From assembly GCA_900239685.1 (NCBI GenBank), contig OENT01000250.1, positions 87,522-151,521 on the forward strand: a DNA stretch of 64,000 bases, read 5' to 3'. The DNA comes from Rotaria macrura. Taxonomy: Eukaryota > Rotifera > Eurotatoria > Philodinida > Philodinidae. Each line of letters opens with the position of its first letter. The stretch's first letter is position 1. The notes under the pieces are model-generated. The model was not told the DNA's origin. It made no database searches and was given only the letters and a program-made list of their open reading frames with translations. The position numbers and the translations under genes were made by a program. Below, piece after piece: positions 10,372 to 24,107 of this stretch.

Positions 10372-12371
10372 TACATGAATCCGAACGAGTTACCAACTAT
10401 TGTGGCGGCGTTCAGGCAATGTAGCGACTAGTCGTAACTGGCGTCCGTGTAGGGCGCCGACGAACGACTAGTCACATTTGATTGAAGTTCACTTCAAGTT
10501 CGCTTCACACAGCATTTATAAAGAAACCAGGTCTTTTTTATACAATACTGCGCTTGGAGTTCGTTGATAAGGAATTTCTATAAGACTTTCATCCGCTGGC
10601 TACAGGATAGAATTGAAGACACGAATGAAACGTTACATTAGAGTTTCGGTGTGAAATTTCCGATGAAAAATTCTTGTTTAATAAATGTAATGATTTTTCG
10701 AACTCAGCAACCTGTAAAATCGGGGAGTATGGAAATGACAAAGAATGATCGTACTTTGAAATATAATTAAATATAGCAGCGACTTGCTGTTACTCTGCAA
10801 TATTTACTAAAGGAACATAACAGGCCGTTATAATCTAAAGGAAAAATGTCTACGATCTGAATCAAGCCACTTTCAACAGAAAGCAGAACTGAAAAATAAA
10901 CTAAGTATTTTCTAATGAGGTGTAATGGCAATGGTACTGCATGTGTACAGTATCTGAATTGAACATATAGCGGGAAACATCACGGAAAGATTTGAGTGAA
11001 ATAAAACTAGTTCTTTTATTGCTGTTGCGTGTCATTGTCTGTGTGGATTGATGTTCCCAAAATTATGCGGGGATATTGAAATCATCAATCTCATCCGATG
11101 ATTACTTTGGAAAGAATGTTACTCGAGTAGTATATTCCGAGTATAGGTCTGATCAAATATGATTTCTTTTGATCTAGAAGTCAAATGAACTGAAACTTTT
11201 GTAGCGGACACTAGTAAATAACATTTTCACTTAATATGTTCGTAACAACACGGATTTCCGTTAGAGTTTTCAAGGATTATGGTGTGTTTCTAAGTTAGTT
11301 TCGTGGATGCTCTTTCTTTGTTAATGGTGTTTGTAAATTGAATGTAATCTCTTTTGTCGAAGCATGTGTATACTGCTGTCTTAGTACTGCTCACTCAGGT
11401 TTTTTTTAGATATTACCGTGTGGATATGACTTTGATGGATATATTTATAACAAAAAGTGTCACATCCACAAACATTCCATCGCACATAATGGGCAGAAAC
11501 CGAAAGGCATTACAAAAAAACCAATTTGATTCGGTGTTCTAAGACTTAGATTCGATTCAGTTCCCCTGGATCTCTCAAAACTTTAATTCAATTCGGCATA
11601 TTTTTTAAAAACCTTCAACTGACTCGATTCCATTTCCGTCTCTGTTAACGACATTGCTGAGAATATAAATATCAATACTCATATATACCCTTCATAAAAC
11701 GTTGGATACTAATTAGTTTTCTTGAGAATTGTTAAGTGGAATATATCTGAAAACATAATATTTAGTCGAGGGTCAAGCGAGTCCCACGACAAGCGTTACG
11801 TATAGTCTCATCGCTCTATGTCAGCAGAATTTCGGCTTTAGAGGAACTTGATTAGAGAAGGATGAGATACGAAAAGAAAACAAGTATAATTAAAAATCGT
11901 AGTAACCGTAAAGAACGAAATGTGACACTTTCCTACTGTAGGAATCTAAGAAAATCTCAGACAGACTGTTTCTATAGGAAACTGTAGGTATTTTCGTAGG
12001 AAATCATACTTTCTTATAGAAAACTATGGGAAACCATACGCCTCAATACTGGGATTTTTCCGACCTGGAACGTATTTCTCTCCGTTCCGATTAAATCCGA
12101 ATTCAGCTTTAATAAAAACTTAGGTAGAGCACACTATGTGAGCAACAATCTCTCGTTTTTTTTTCTTATTGGACTCGACAAACAGATATTTTTTTCAGCA
12201 TAGATCTAGAAATTCATTAGTGATGCATTCTATAGAGGAGTAATTACTCGAAATATATTTATAACACTATGGAATGAAATAAAAATATATGAACATTGTT
12301 AAAATAGATAGAAATACATGTGTGATTTAAGAACTAAAATTAAAATGCCATTACTGTTACTGTTTGTTCTC
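10372..12371. other. Gene-free interval with one GC-rich palindromic patch
   Basis: No gene was seen. A locally GC-rich stretch at 10424-10475 contains GACTAGTCGT and its inverted copy ACGACTAGTC. Between 11935 and 12035 the pattern TAGGAAACTATAGG recurs in degenerate form. The rest is ordinary AT-rich DNA. Confidence 0.5.
10424..10475. repeat. Short GC-rich inverted repeat
   Basis: GACTAGTCGT and ACGACTAGTC flank about 30 nt that include GGCGTCC and GGGCGCC, able to form a small cruciform in otherwise AT-rich DNA. Confidence 0.4.
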
Positions 12372-14097
12372 TCAAAACTTAATAGGAATCGATGATGTTG
12401 GCTTATCTTGTGAATTCTTTACGTTCGTAGAAAATTCTTCATTGTTAGTCGTTTGAAAATTAGAAAATTTTTTTGACCACGGCCGTTGTGAGGTGGTAAT
12501 GGTTCGGAGTGGAGGATATGCCAATCGGGGAAGAGAGTATTGATTGTTGAGAGTCTCTGGGCGGAATGTTAGTCGACTGGAGCGCATCGGTAACTGGTGG
12601 CGGATACCATTTCTGAAGATTGTACGTTGACGAAAACCGGGATTTCTCCATGATTGGGTAAGTTGAGTTTTTCCACTATTCTCTCCTAGCAATGATGCTG
12701 TTTCTGGTTTATATTTTCGAAGATAGACAAGCCAGAATAGTGGAGATGTCATGAATGTAGTTACAAGTGCCATAATAATAAACATTGTAAATACACGTAG
12801 TGAAAGAATTTTCAGTTGAAGACCAATATTTAATGCAATTAATTCGACTAAACCTCGCGTATTCATAAGTATACCAACGCTTACTGCAAATCTCCATGGA
12901 CGTCGTGTAGCAATTTTCGTTACAATGCAGGCAGGTAAAAATTTGGCCAATGTAGCAATAACAAAAATAAGTACAGTAATGCCGCCATAAAATGGATCAT
13001 TTAATGAACCCAAACTTGTTCCCATACCACTAGCAGCAAAAAAAATAATGGAAGTAATAGTTCAACAGTGACTAATTGCAATTTCGGATATAATTGAGCA
13101 CTGAATTGACCCGATTTCGGACATATGATACCGACAATAAATGCGCCAAAAAATGAATGAATACCGAGTAGATCACAAAAACACGCTGATGCAATTAGAA
13201 GAAGGAAAATAACAATAAGAAATGTACGACTCATTTCATTGTTACGTTTAAGCAAGTATCCATGTACACATAAAATCAACCATCGAACAATAGTAAACAT
13301 GAAAATAACAAAGCCAATTGCAATTAGAATCACCCTAGAGTTATGAAAACGAAATTGTATTTATGTAATCTGAATTTCATTGTTGTTGTTATAGCCTTAC
13401 CATAAACCGATAATACCTGAACCTTTGGCAAATGCACTGGGAATTGCTAATGAGCACCAACCCAAAATATCATTCATAGCTGCACAACTAATTGTCAATG
13501 TACCAAGTGGTGTTGACATGAGTTTGGTTGATGTAAGAATAGCTGCAAGTACAGGGAAAGCTGTGAATGACATACTCGATGCAACAAATAGAATAAATGC
13601 AGTTCGATCAGGTGGTACAAATCCATTGCGATTGTTGATACCATATAAATAGAGAGCGAATGAAGCACCAACAGCATACGGTATGATAATGGTAGAAATC
13701 GATACTGGAAGTGAATATTTCCATTCTTGTTGAAGTACTTTCCGTTCAAGTTCTAAGCCTAAATTAAACATAAATAAAATGAGACCAATATCGCCGACTA
13801 ACGTAAAATAATTCCATGATGATGGTGGAAATATATGTGTTGACCAAAATTTGATATTTCCTAATACCGAAGGACCTACAATGACGCCAGCAATGATCTC
13901 ACCTATGACCTATATTTAATTGAATTTCATTTATCGTCTTAGTTCATAATCAATGACTAAACTATTACCGGTGGTTGTTTGATCAATGAAAGTAACCATC
14001 CTATAAATCGAACAAGGACAAGTATAATAAAGATTTGTATGAGAAAAAGATCCCAATAGTTAGCAGCCAATGTTGGATCAGCAAATATGGCGACCAT
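12372..14097 (-). CDS. CPA2/CHX-type monovalent cation:proton antiporter, with a homopolymer frameshift
   Basis: Three exons read as about 530 residues: 13969-14097, 13401-13909 and 12372-13334. The introns are 59 nt (13910-13968) and 66 nt (13335-13400), both GT-AG and phase-consistent. The protein is a polytopic Na+/K+:H+ exchanger of the CPA2 family, closest in appearance to plant CHX and bacterial KefB-type carriers. Visible marks are PPVIGEIIAGVIVGPSVLG, GLILFMFNLGLELE, SSMSFTAFPVLAAIL, SFFGAFIVGIICPKSG and MNTRGLVELIALNIG. The C-terminal ~100 residues are hydrophilic, Ser/Thr/Arg-rich and presumably cytosolic. Within exon 3 the frame breaks at an A8 run (T8 in the coding strand, 13038-13045), so PLFF and GMGTSLG lie in different frames; this is either an assembly error or an inactivating mutation. 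The start used is the first ATG of exon 1. A 34-codon ORF at 14301-14402 may be an additional 5' exon. Confidence 0.85.
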
Positions 14098-14300
14098 GAC
14101 GATATCGTGTGCTTTCGTATGGTTGAAAATGAAAAATATGAAAAAGATGTGAATAGTTTGTGTATATGTGTACAGCAGTTAACTATACATATATATATAT
14201 ATATATAGAAAGACTAGCGTGATAGTCACATGTGTTAACCGGCTTCAAAGCCAGTTCAACAACTAGTTCGATAACTGCCTCAATAGCCGGTTTTTTATAC

Positions 14301-14402
14301 CTGTTGTTTTTCAGCACCAAGAACCACCTGTAACAGTGTAAAATATTGAGTCCATTTTTCGTATTCTGCCTCTTTTTCTTTTCGTTCTTCCATCATTTTC
14401 AT
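14301..14402 (-). CDS. Short charged ORF, possible 5' exon of the antiporter
   Basis: The ATG-initiated frame (MKMMEERKEKEAEYEKW...) has an in-frame stop just upstream and runs into a good donor-like CAG|GTATAA after 34 codons. Its lysine/glutamate-rich sequence looks like a cytosolic N terminus. The phase-0 end does not match the only nearby acceptor before the antiporter ATG, although an internal weak GTGCTG donor would. Linkage to the antiporter is therefore unproven. Confidence 0.25.
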
Positions 14403-16964
14403 TTGCTACTCCTACTGTGTCTACCTTGATAATTAAAAAAATGCACAATTTTCTAGGCTATACTAATAACATCTATCAATTTGAAGTTTTCGTCGCACTA
14501 TTTCAGCTGAATACAGGAGTTCTTTCCCTTGTCTTCACTCCTTCAAACTTTGGACTTTGTGTAGTACCCATCGATTTAAAATCTAAGACATAAGGCATCT
14601 TTTCACAAAGTTTAAACTTGAACAGGACGTTTTCAGCACCCTCGTTATGATTGAACCGGTTCAAAATGAGGATAATACTGCATTGAATCCAATGTTCGGC
14701 CACTACGGTCAATTTCAACAGCACGTTCTCACGTTACTCTTCAATCTTCATCTCCTTCACACTAAAAATAGCACGTTACATACACCAACGCGAGAGTAGA
14801 GGAAAGAGAAAATAATTTGGGGAGTGTAAACTTATTAAAACATTGATTCAATTTATGAAATTATGCAAGTTTATTGATGTTACGAAATGCACTGCAATTG
14901 TACTATTACGAGAGCAAGAGATGATGTCCTACATGATTGGTAAAGCTTATTTTTTTAAAATCTAATTCACAGCGATTTCGAAATGAAACACTTTTAAACG
15001 TGATTCTATTAGAAATAAGAGCGTTTTAAAAACTAAAGTTTTGCAAAATTGTGAAACGCATGTCGTCTTTGAATGTATTTTCAGCGCTTATGCATGAATC
15101 AATGCTCAAAACATACATTTTCGAAGCCGTGTCACAACGTTTCACATGTAAACGAGAAAAAACTATCAGGACAAAAACGCATTTCCACAGTGCTTCATTA
15201 ATGGTGCATTAAATACTACTAAAACCTTGGATATTTTAAGACAAGCTTGTTTTTTTCAACAAATTAATGCGTATATCTCCACGTATTTCCAGACATTCGA
15301 TAGAAAACGAAAAGTAATTTTCATTCTCGATTGGGTATAATAGTAGTCACAAGCTCACAACTCTTCATTTCGGAATCTTATGACAAATAAATAACCTAAC
15401 AGGCTGTGAAAATACAAGTACAGCGTACATGTATTATCTTGTATTATATCCATGTGTAGATATAATACCATAAATACCTCCGAACAAACTAGAATTCTGG
15501 AGTAGTGCTTTTCTTGCTTAGCAAACGCCGAGATAAGATAGATATTTTGTTTAATTAATTCAGCAATTTTCTTTCTTTTATCAATTTCCCATAGCAGAGG
15601 TGTTGTTGACATTATCAAACGTATTGAGGTGTTAACGATTGTTTGAGGGAGGTATTGAATTACATTAGACTAGAAAATACTCTAAAGGAGCTATTTTCAA
15701 CGGTCTTAGTACAAGGATCGAGAGTCTTAGTTTCAATGTGACCTTCTTTCGCTGCGGGCATGGAATATAGCGAATTTTGAGTTGTCCCAAATAGTTTCTG
15801 TTGAAAACTATCTAAACCGATCGATTCAATTCTTTGGTAGTATAGCGCTGGTTGTGGTGACTTTAAGGAACAAGAATAAAAAATTCAGTCATTTTTTTAT
15901 CAATTTTAATCTATGTTTAATCGTTTGCGACGAGGTCATTTTGATTCCCTGATGATGATAATTTTTTTGACCTGTTTGCAACACTTTTCTTTTCATGATA
16001 GATTATACTCCTTTAGCAGTAATACGTTTTTATTCTGAGGATTTTCATTTTAATGAGCTCATGAAACCTGACCAATTATGAAATTGATTTTGTGCTTTCA
16101 GTGTTGATTCTCTATTAGAAAACAGAAAACAAAGCCAAGCCTTGCTGCCATGAAAAACTTAGTTATAGAAAATGACCACGATGTTCTTCAATGGTTGGTG
16201 TGCTTTGTGAGGATCAAGAAAAATTTACGGTGACACAAGTTTTTTTCTCAATTTTTTCTTGTATATCTATTTGTGCACCTGTTTTGTATGATTTATTTCT
16301 ATTTTGTTGGGCATATAGCACAGCGAGAGTACATAGTAAAAAACTTTTTAATAAATAAGCTAATAAGGGTAAAGCAACAAAAGAAAAAATCTAATTGATT
16401 AAATCTTAGAGGGAACTACGGTGATCATTGATAATCTGTTTTGATCGAAAATTTTATATACGTTGAATGATCAATATTTTGCAGGAAAAAATAGAAGACG
16501 TGCTAAAAGAATGAAATACGACATATTTATGGTTCTTGAGCTCATTAGACTTCAATTACAGACATGCATAGGATTGGTCGTCGAAAAGCTCTTCATTACT
16601 AATGATAATTTTATCAAAAGTTCTTGAGGGTGTGATTGTTGATTCGAATCTTCTTTTAAGCAGCATTCAAACCCACAATCTTACTAATGCCGTTATTAGT
16701 CTTTTCAATCTAGCACTTGAAACAAGAATTACATTCATTTACTTTTCTGTGATTTTTTTCTGATCTTCGAAATCATTTAGATTGATAGATTATGTAAATA
16801 CAATTGATAGTTTGTCATTTCAATTAATGTCCATCGATACAATCACTTGATGGTGGAAGTAATTGTAAATATACATGTTTACTTTACTTTTCTCAGTATG
16901 AGAAAATCAAACAGAAGATGGTCGCAAATATTTCAATATTTACCAATGGGGAAAAGACATTCTT
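14403..16964. other. Gene-free interval, about 2.6 kb
   Basis: AT-rich DNA with no supported ORF, repeat array or RNA gene. It separates the antiporter from the alkaline phosphatase gene, both on the minus strand. Confidence 0.5.
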
Positions 16965-18720
16965 TTATATAAAGATAAGAATAGCTAGTAGAATGATTAT
17001 CATTTCAATAGATTTAAGTAAACTAAAAGTATTAAAACCATCGGAATTTTTATGTACTGTTGGCGTTGTTGACATAATCTTTGTTTGGCATCCATTTCTA
17101 GTTGCGTAAACACCCCAACATGCAGCGTAGGCCATTTTATGTGCAATAGTATGTTGTTCCATTGTTCCACTAAATAAATGACTCCATGGTCCATGAGCAT
17201 AGACAGGTACATCTTCAGCTCCATGGGTTTCACTTGTTAATGGTAGAGCTGCTGGTGATAAATAATTTGTTGAGTTCATATCGAGTGAAGCAAAATAAGT
17301 TGCGTTTCGAGGCGACGGAAAATTAGGTCCATTTCCATATGCAATGATATTAACAGGAAATTGATCAATATCACTAATATTCTTGGATTCTAACGACCCA
17401 AAACCTAAAATATTTGAACCACGCGAAGAGTATGCTCCTATGGTAAATACATGTGAGTGATCAGCCGTCACAACAAGTAATGTATCATTCAGAAGACCTT
17501 TTTCCTGTAAGATTTCTTTAGCTAGTCCAATACTATCATCGAATTCAACAAATTCATCAAGTGCATATCGTGCTTTTGTATCATGATGTCCATGATCAAT
17601 TCTTCCACCTTCAATCAAAAGAAAAAAACCATCTTGTTTCATATTTAAGAAATGTTCGATGGCAAATTTAGTCATTTGTGATAAACTAGGTTTATCATCT
17701 CTTTTTGACAGTCTATCGGTTTCATAATCTAAATGATTATATTCGAATAATCCCAGTAATGGTGTTGATGAACCTAAAATAATTTTATCCATTTCCCTTT
17801 TATTCCAGATGAAACGTCCCCGCCAAAGTTCATCAATAAGTGATCGATTATCAGTACGAGAACCATTTAATTTCGGATATTCAACATCCTGTTTTGTATT
17901 CGGATAAAAATGTCGACGGCCACCACCGAATAAAAGATCAATTGGTGGTGAACGCAATAAAAGTTGATGCGCAATATCAAGACAACCTTGCTGAGTTTGA
18001 ATAGTACCAAAATCTTTTGTATTATAACTTTCCCAATCACGTTCGGGTACATGAGCATAAGCAGCAGCTGGTGTTGCATGAGTTATACGAGCTGTTGTTA
18101 CAATGCCAACTTTTTTACCTAAACTAACGAAGTTTTTTATCTTTTGTCAATCAAATTATTTTACCAGCTTGTTGAGCCCAATCGAGAATGCTTGTCACAT
18201 TCGTACCAATTGAACTTGAGCAATTAGTTCGCTTTGCACGTCCATCAACTCCTATTGTACCTAATTGTGCTTTAACACCACATAAAAATGCTGTAGCTGT
18301 AGCTGCGGAATCAGGCGTTTGATGATCAATATTATATCTTAATGGTTATTTCTAGATTTTTGAAAATGAAAAAAAATTACTTTCGCCAACATACGTTTTT
18401 GCTAAACCTAAATGAGCGAGTTGTTCCATTTCGGTGAGAAAATCTTCGCCTAATTGTCCTCTTAATTGCCCTTTTCGAATTCTACCTGCCGTAACAGTTG
18501 ATAAACCCATACCATCACCCAAAAATAGAATGACATTTTTAGCTACTCCAGCATTATCATGACGTTGAATGGTTTCTTCAATTGATGATCGAGCTTGTTG
18601 ATACCAAAATGCAGCACTTTTCTCTATTTTCCAGTCAATTCGACCACTATCAACGAGATTTCCGATTACCCAAAGATAAATAAACACATTCGATAGTAAA
18701 AATTCTATAATATAAAACAA
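16965..18720 (-). CDS. Alkaline phosphatase, probably secreted and GPI-anchored
   Basis: Hydrolyses phosphate monoesters outside the cell. Three exons were read: 18395-18720, 18166-18337 extended by one base to 18165, and 16965-18118. Introns are 57 nt (18338-18394) and 46 nt (18119-18164), GT-AG. The spliced frame is about 550 residues, normal for the family. Motifs in order: FLGDGMGLSTVTAGR (first metal-binding Asp), LAKTYN across the first junction, PDSAATATA (catalytic Ser), GGRIDHGHH, TADHSH, and ETHGAEDVPVYAHGPWSHLF with the late Zn-binding His. The C terminus ends in a short polar stretch and a hydrophobic tail (SIEMIIILLAILIFI), typical of a GPI signal. The N-terminal hydrophobic stretch (LLSNVFIYLWVIG) would be a signal peptide, but there is no in-frame ATG in exon 1. 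An upstream ATG (about 18763) is separated from it by an in-frame TAG at 18736-18738, so the 5' end is unresolved. Confidence 0.92.
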
Positions 18721-18738
18721 AAATCTATTATTCCACTA

Positions 18739-21700
18739 TATGGCTAAGATCATCGAAATAATCTTCTTCATTGTAATTATTATTTTCATATGTATAACTA
18801 TACACATGAAATAGTATAATGAAAGAAAAGAAGTAAAGTTTTAACAAGATTTTGCAATATTAAAAATATGACAAATGCTAGAAAACAGCCGGTACATTAT
18901 CTTAGTTATAATAAAAACGCTATATGGAGGAAAGTGAATATAATCAATTATGTGTTCAATTGACGACCATTTGAGTCTACTATAAAAAAAACGATCTTAA
19001 AAATGACCTCGTTTCGGTTCAGACTTGAGAAAATATTCATGGTAATAAAAATATCTCATCAATGTATGTAATCGATTGTGGAGCTAAAAATATTTTGTTT
19101 TACATAATTCGTATAAAATGAAATCTCATTTTCCAAAAATCTTTTCTATTAAAGACCTGAGACTCGAAATGTATATTTTTAATTCCAATTTGTAAATTTT
19201 ATTACCTGATAATTTTCTTTTATGTGCCATATGAGTATGTTTAAGTATTAAAATGAGACGACAGTAATAATTGAGTTCCACTTTTATCGAATAGCTATGT
19301 TGAAGAAGCTATGAAACTTCCAATTGTACACAAATAATGATTTTTGAGTGTGACTGAAATTCAAGACACAAGAACTTTTTTACTATCATTTATTTATCTC
19401 TTTTGTTTTATGTTTGTATTTTGAATAGCAAATGTGAAGGTTATCAAGTTGGATGATTAGATTTTGCTTCTTACTGGCATAATCTATCATTCGACAAATG
19501 TCTTTCACATTTTTACCTTGCATAGCCTTTATTATTGCTAATTACATTTTTCTCTTCGTAAGAGATGAAAGTTTCAAAACTAAAACACATTCGTATAAAT
19601 ATTACTCTGATGGATTCACATTTTCTCAGATGTGGTACTAAGGACTCAAAGTAGGGAGAGTGGGTAATTCAAAAAGTCAGACAAAGAGTCAAAAATTGTT
19701 CTGCTAGCATATATCGATAATGCTTCAGTCGTTTTTAGCTTGAGTTTCTATGAACTGGAAACTTTTTCTCGATTTCACAGAAACTTATCCTGAATTTTTC
19801 AAAACCAGGAGAGGGTACCATTCGCCAACCCCCACACTTTCGCTTACACCACTCGTGCATTTTTTGTAAACAGGAAATGCGTGCGTATTTCTTTCACCAA
19901 TAACATAAAAGATATGCGAACGTCACGAGTCGCATCAGCAATATAATCAATATATAGGTAGTCTATAAACTTCCTTAACAGATTATTACATGCATATCCT
20001 TGTTGGTTATTATTTTTCTTTTAGTACAGGTAACTCTAGATTTTCATGATGAACAGTCAAAACACGAAAGAAAATGAAAAACAATGCGGATTTTACTAAT
20101 TTACATCTGTGGAAAAACACTTTTTTACTATTATCGCTATCTAATATGTTCGTTATGGTGTGCATTCTTTTAGCATACAAAACAAATTTCAAACATTAGC
20201 GAGTAGTGTACTGCTTAGTTGTCAGTTTTTATCATGAGCATATATGATCGTGAAATTACCAGTCGCGTAGTGCACTGATCGACACAGAAAAAAATTAAAT
20301 CAAAATATATTGTTATCAATCATCAAAATGACAATAAATGTTTAGATTAATGTTGAGAGTGACTATGAAGAAGAAACGTATAAATTCTTCCCAGTTCAGT
20401 GAAAAAGAAAGTATTTCATGGTATGAGAAATAAAATCTCGAAAGCTGCAACATGTTTTTGAGTCTTTGCCAAATTCGAATCGCTATTATACGTGTTCCTC
20501 TATTTCTAATGATTTTGATGTTTGTAAGACTTCAGTGATGATGAGTCATGATTGATTGATCAAGTTGTTTTAGTTTGAGTCTCATTATCCATCTGTATGA
20601 GTTAATCTATGAATATCTTGGTAAATTCATAAGCTACTTGCCGCACATGGTATTTATATGTTATTATAGAAATATATATTTGCCTGTAAAATTAACGCTC
20701 ACCAGATGACGATTCACTTCATTCTAGACTGAATTAATGAATATACTCATGAGAATTAGACTCAATGCACATTTAGTCAGGTAAAAGCCTGTTTTTTTTT
20801 GCGATTGAAGGGTTTCAAATCCATTGATAATGTAAAAAATGTATATAAAAACTAAAGACCAAACATTTTTAAAATGCTCACAAAAATCCGAGGGTTGAAA
20901 AATAGAATACAAATCCAAGAGAGAGTCCACAAGTTCAAAAATTCTTAAAAAGTACCAAAATTCACATTTACCTTTGTGAAAATGAGAATATCACGAGCAT
21001 GTTTCGGGATGAAGGCTAAAAAAGCAACATGTTGTCATGTTTATCATGATATGTGGGTAGAGTGGAAGTCCTCCTCTTCTCACTACATAGTTTAATACCT
21101 ATTAATAAGGTGCACTGATACATAAATAATTGAAATCACATAAATGTATTTTTTGAAACTTCGTCTGTTGGGTACATGTTTATTGAGCCTCAAGCTGTTC
21201 ACTCAAAATTGATCAATGGATTTTTTCAAGATTTTCATTCTTTGCTTTGCTTGTTGTCGTCGAAGCAAATTAATGACGCAGCGGTCACGCATACTGTCAT
21301 AAAGAAGCAGCGAAAAATACCATTTCATTTTGGTGACCTTATCAGCTTCCTAGGTTTTCGTGAAAAGAGGGAATTCCACTCACAAGTCGATCGGGAATCG
21401 ATCAAGTGAGCTAGTTGTTTACCTGGGCAGAAGTGAATAAGTTTATAGTTACGCAAAACAATAAAAAAGTCGAATTAAGAAGTTTTGACGAGCACATATT
21501 CTTTTACACATCGATCAAAAAAGCAGTTTTTTCAACAACCGTTATCTCGATAACAAAGTATCGATTTTCGCTGAAAATCTTTGTGGAATCTGAAACCTAT
21601 GGAATATTTCTATGAACTAAAATTCAGACATAAATATAATCTTTTGATTCCTCTTTTGATACTTCAGAAAGGGTCAAAAACTGAATAAAATCACTGACTC

Positions 21701-24107
21701 TACTAGAAAAGTCCATGGATAAAAATCCTCCTGATCCTTTTCAAGTCTCAAAGGGACCTACTTAATATGGACAGTCCCATTTCAAAAGCTATTAATCTTC
21801 TTCACAGGTTCTCTCGTTAGTCGATCGGTTTGTATCTTAGATATGCAAATCGATCTGTTGCTAACTGATTCCATATACGATTTAATTTATTCAATGTAGA
21901 CATGTCTTCCAGTACCATTAAAATAGAATGGCTCACTTAAACAAGAATGAAGTCAAAATCATTATTGCTTGTTTGTTTCTTTTAACATTTCTTCTGCTAC
22001 TTTTCCCATTATATCTTCAAGTCTTACCCGGTTTACACAGTTGCTTTAACACTATTGAGGTAAAGAAACTATTTCCAGTTTTGAATCTTCAGAAAACTGA
22101 AGCACATACATCCTGAATCATCGATTTACCGAAAGATTGCTTAAGACGATGCTGCTGATTGATGAATTTTCTCCTTCACGTGCTATATTCATCATCTAAC
22201 CGACATGCATCTAAGATAACTATATTCAATAGATTATAATGCTAATTATTCAGTTTGACAAACAAATCTCTTAATGGAGTCACAATCAGATCCATCGAGA
22301 CCATCAATCGATTCTTTAGGAACTGAGTAATTTATATCCTAAGAAAAAGGGAAGCAACTTGTCAATTGTTATTATTTATATACATAAAAGTTATAATTGC
22401 TTAAAACTCTAAATATGCAATAAAATGAAGATAACTCAAATTTTTTGTTTATTCATTGACCTAACTATAAACAAGAACGTGTCCGAATATGACTGCTTAT
22501 TTGTGTACAATTTCTTGATCTTTTTTTACTTGAAAAATATTTGCTGAGGAGATGTGGATGTGACAGATGCTGTTTTGTTCTTACCTGCTGGTATGTCCAA
22601 ACCTCTCACTAGTCACACTAACACCAACAACCTCATTCTCACAGGAAGGGGAAAATCTAATATTGTATAAAAAAGTTGAATTAAAAGGTAGATATATTTT
22701 AAATTTAACAAGAGTGTATATATTTGATGCATAAACATATAGAATAGGTCAAGAAAATAAATGGAATTCATTGTGAACTGTATTTTTTATTTTCTTTCCT
22801 ATCGAGTCATACGACGTGACATCTTTATATTATTGATTTTCTCCTTTTCTGCTTAAATACATTATCTTAATATAATCGACGAATATTGCCCCTTGATTTC
22901 CTTGACATTTTTAATTTTTGGACTCGTGAACATCTTTAATAATCACAAAATAGCTGTAACTGTGTGGTTCCGAAATTTTCCTACGTTTATCAAATATAAA
23001 CGACGCAAAATCGATTTACGTACAAGAGAATTTACATTTGCCGATAATCGTAAACTTAACTTGCTACAAAATAGTATCGAAGATGGTCTTAACGAACATT
23101 TGGCAGTCTTGTCATAGAACCGAGAACGATATCGCCTACATATAAATTTTAAGCCCATTAAACCCATTACCCTTGACTTCTCCGTAACAGTGACGCATAC
23201 TGGAAAACAGCTCTTTAAATGTTACAACGAATCGCAGCGGAATATAAAAAAAATGTTAAGTTAATAATTTGCCTTTTTTGCCGCTTAGGATTCTTTTAGG
23301 TGCCATTGTCAACAGTCGGAATGATCATCATGGGGCAACAAGAGTAATCTGAACGTTAAAATGCTTTGTTTCTAGAACTTCATGAACACAACTAAAGAAA
23401 ATGATAGAAAAAAAACATCGTGACGATATTGTTTTATTGGAAACCATTATTTTTGTTTTACTACGTTTTAATAAAATCTTCCATGACATTTATGTTTATT
23501 GACAACAAAACTCTTTTTGTTTCTCGATAGAAATATTTATGAATCTTAGAATAAGGATATACTTCAAAGTCGTGTGTTTTGCTGAACACGGTCAAATAGA
23601 TACAAAGAAATCGTTTGCAGCACTAACTCTTATAGGTAAATACAATCAATTCAGAAGTAGGTAAAAAATGTTTGTTCAAACTCCGAATCATCGGCACTTT
23701 ATATAAAATGATAGATGATGCTGTAAAACCAATAGAATCAATAATTTCTATTGAATCGAAAGGATCTTTTTTATAAGTTTTCTTGATTTTCATTTCAACA
23801 GTATAAATTTCAAAAATGATTTATTCTATCTTTGTATTTTTGACTTATGTTTGAAGAATATATTCAGAAATGAAATAAAGAAATCATGTTCTTTTAGCAT
23901 AGATAGAAAAACAATAGGCGTCGATGGTTTTTTGTTTTCTTTTCTTCAAATAATGTGGCTTTTAATGAAAGAGAAATTAGGAAACCAGTAATTCGTCCAA
24001 CGAAACAAGCAGATGTATCCCAGTGTATATATGAATATAGATATGACTGTGAGTATCAATCTACAGTAAACAAGAAAAAAGAAAACACGAGTTACAGTTC
24101 ATTCGAA
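18739..24107. other. Long gene-poor interval, about 5.4 kb
   Basis: No gene with family support. A short hydrophobic ORF at 21928-22116 is listed separately. Open frames around 20724-21615 and 22893-23117 have ordinary random composition and no recognisable motif. Confidence 0.45.
21928..22116 (+). CDS. Short ORF with one membrane segment (doubtful)
   Basis: A true ATG opens 62 codons: a short hydrophilic N terminus (MAHLNKNEVK), one strongly hydrophobic segment (IIIACLFLLTFLLLLFPLYL) and a polar tail. The layout is that of a type II signal-anchor exon or a micro-protein. No downstream exon was found and no family was recognised. Hydrophobic frames occur by chance in T-rich DNA, so support is weak. 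Confidence 0.18.
   Translation: MAHLNKNEVKIIIACLFLLTFLLLLFPLYLQVLPGLHSCFNTIEVKKLFPVLNLQKTEAHTS

Noticed and set aside
14180-14210. (TA)n run near the antiporter start
   Set aside because: Simple dinucleotide repeat, probably in the 5' region or an intron; nothing regulatory can be claimed.
22893-23117. ORF with WFRNFPTFIKYKRRK-like basic segment
   Set aside because: No ATG-supported start or family; overlapping antisense frame equally long. It could be an exon but cannot be supported.
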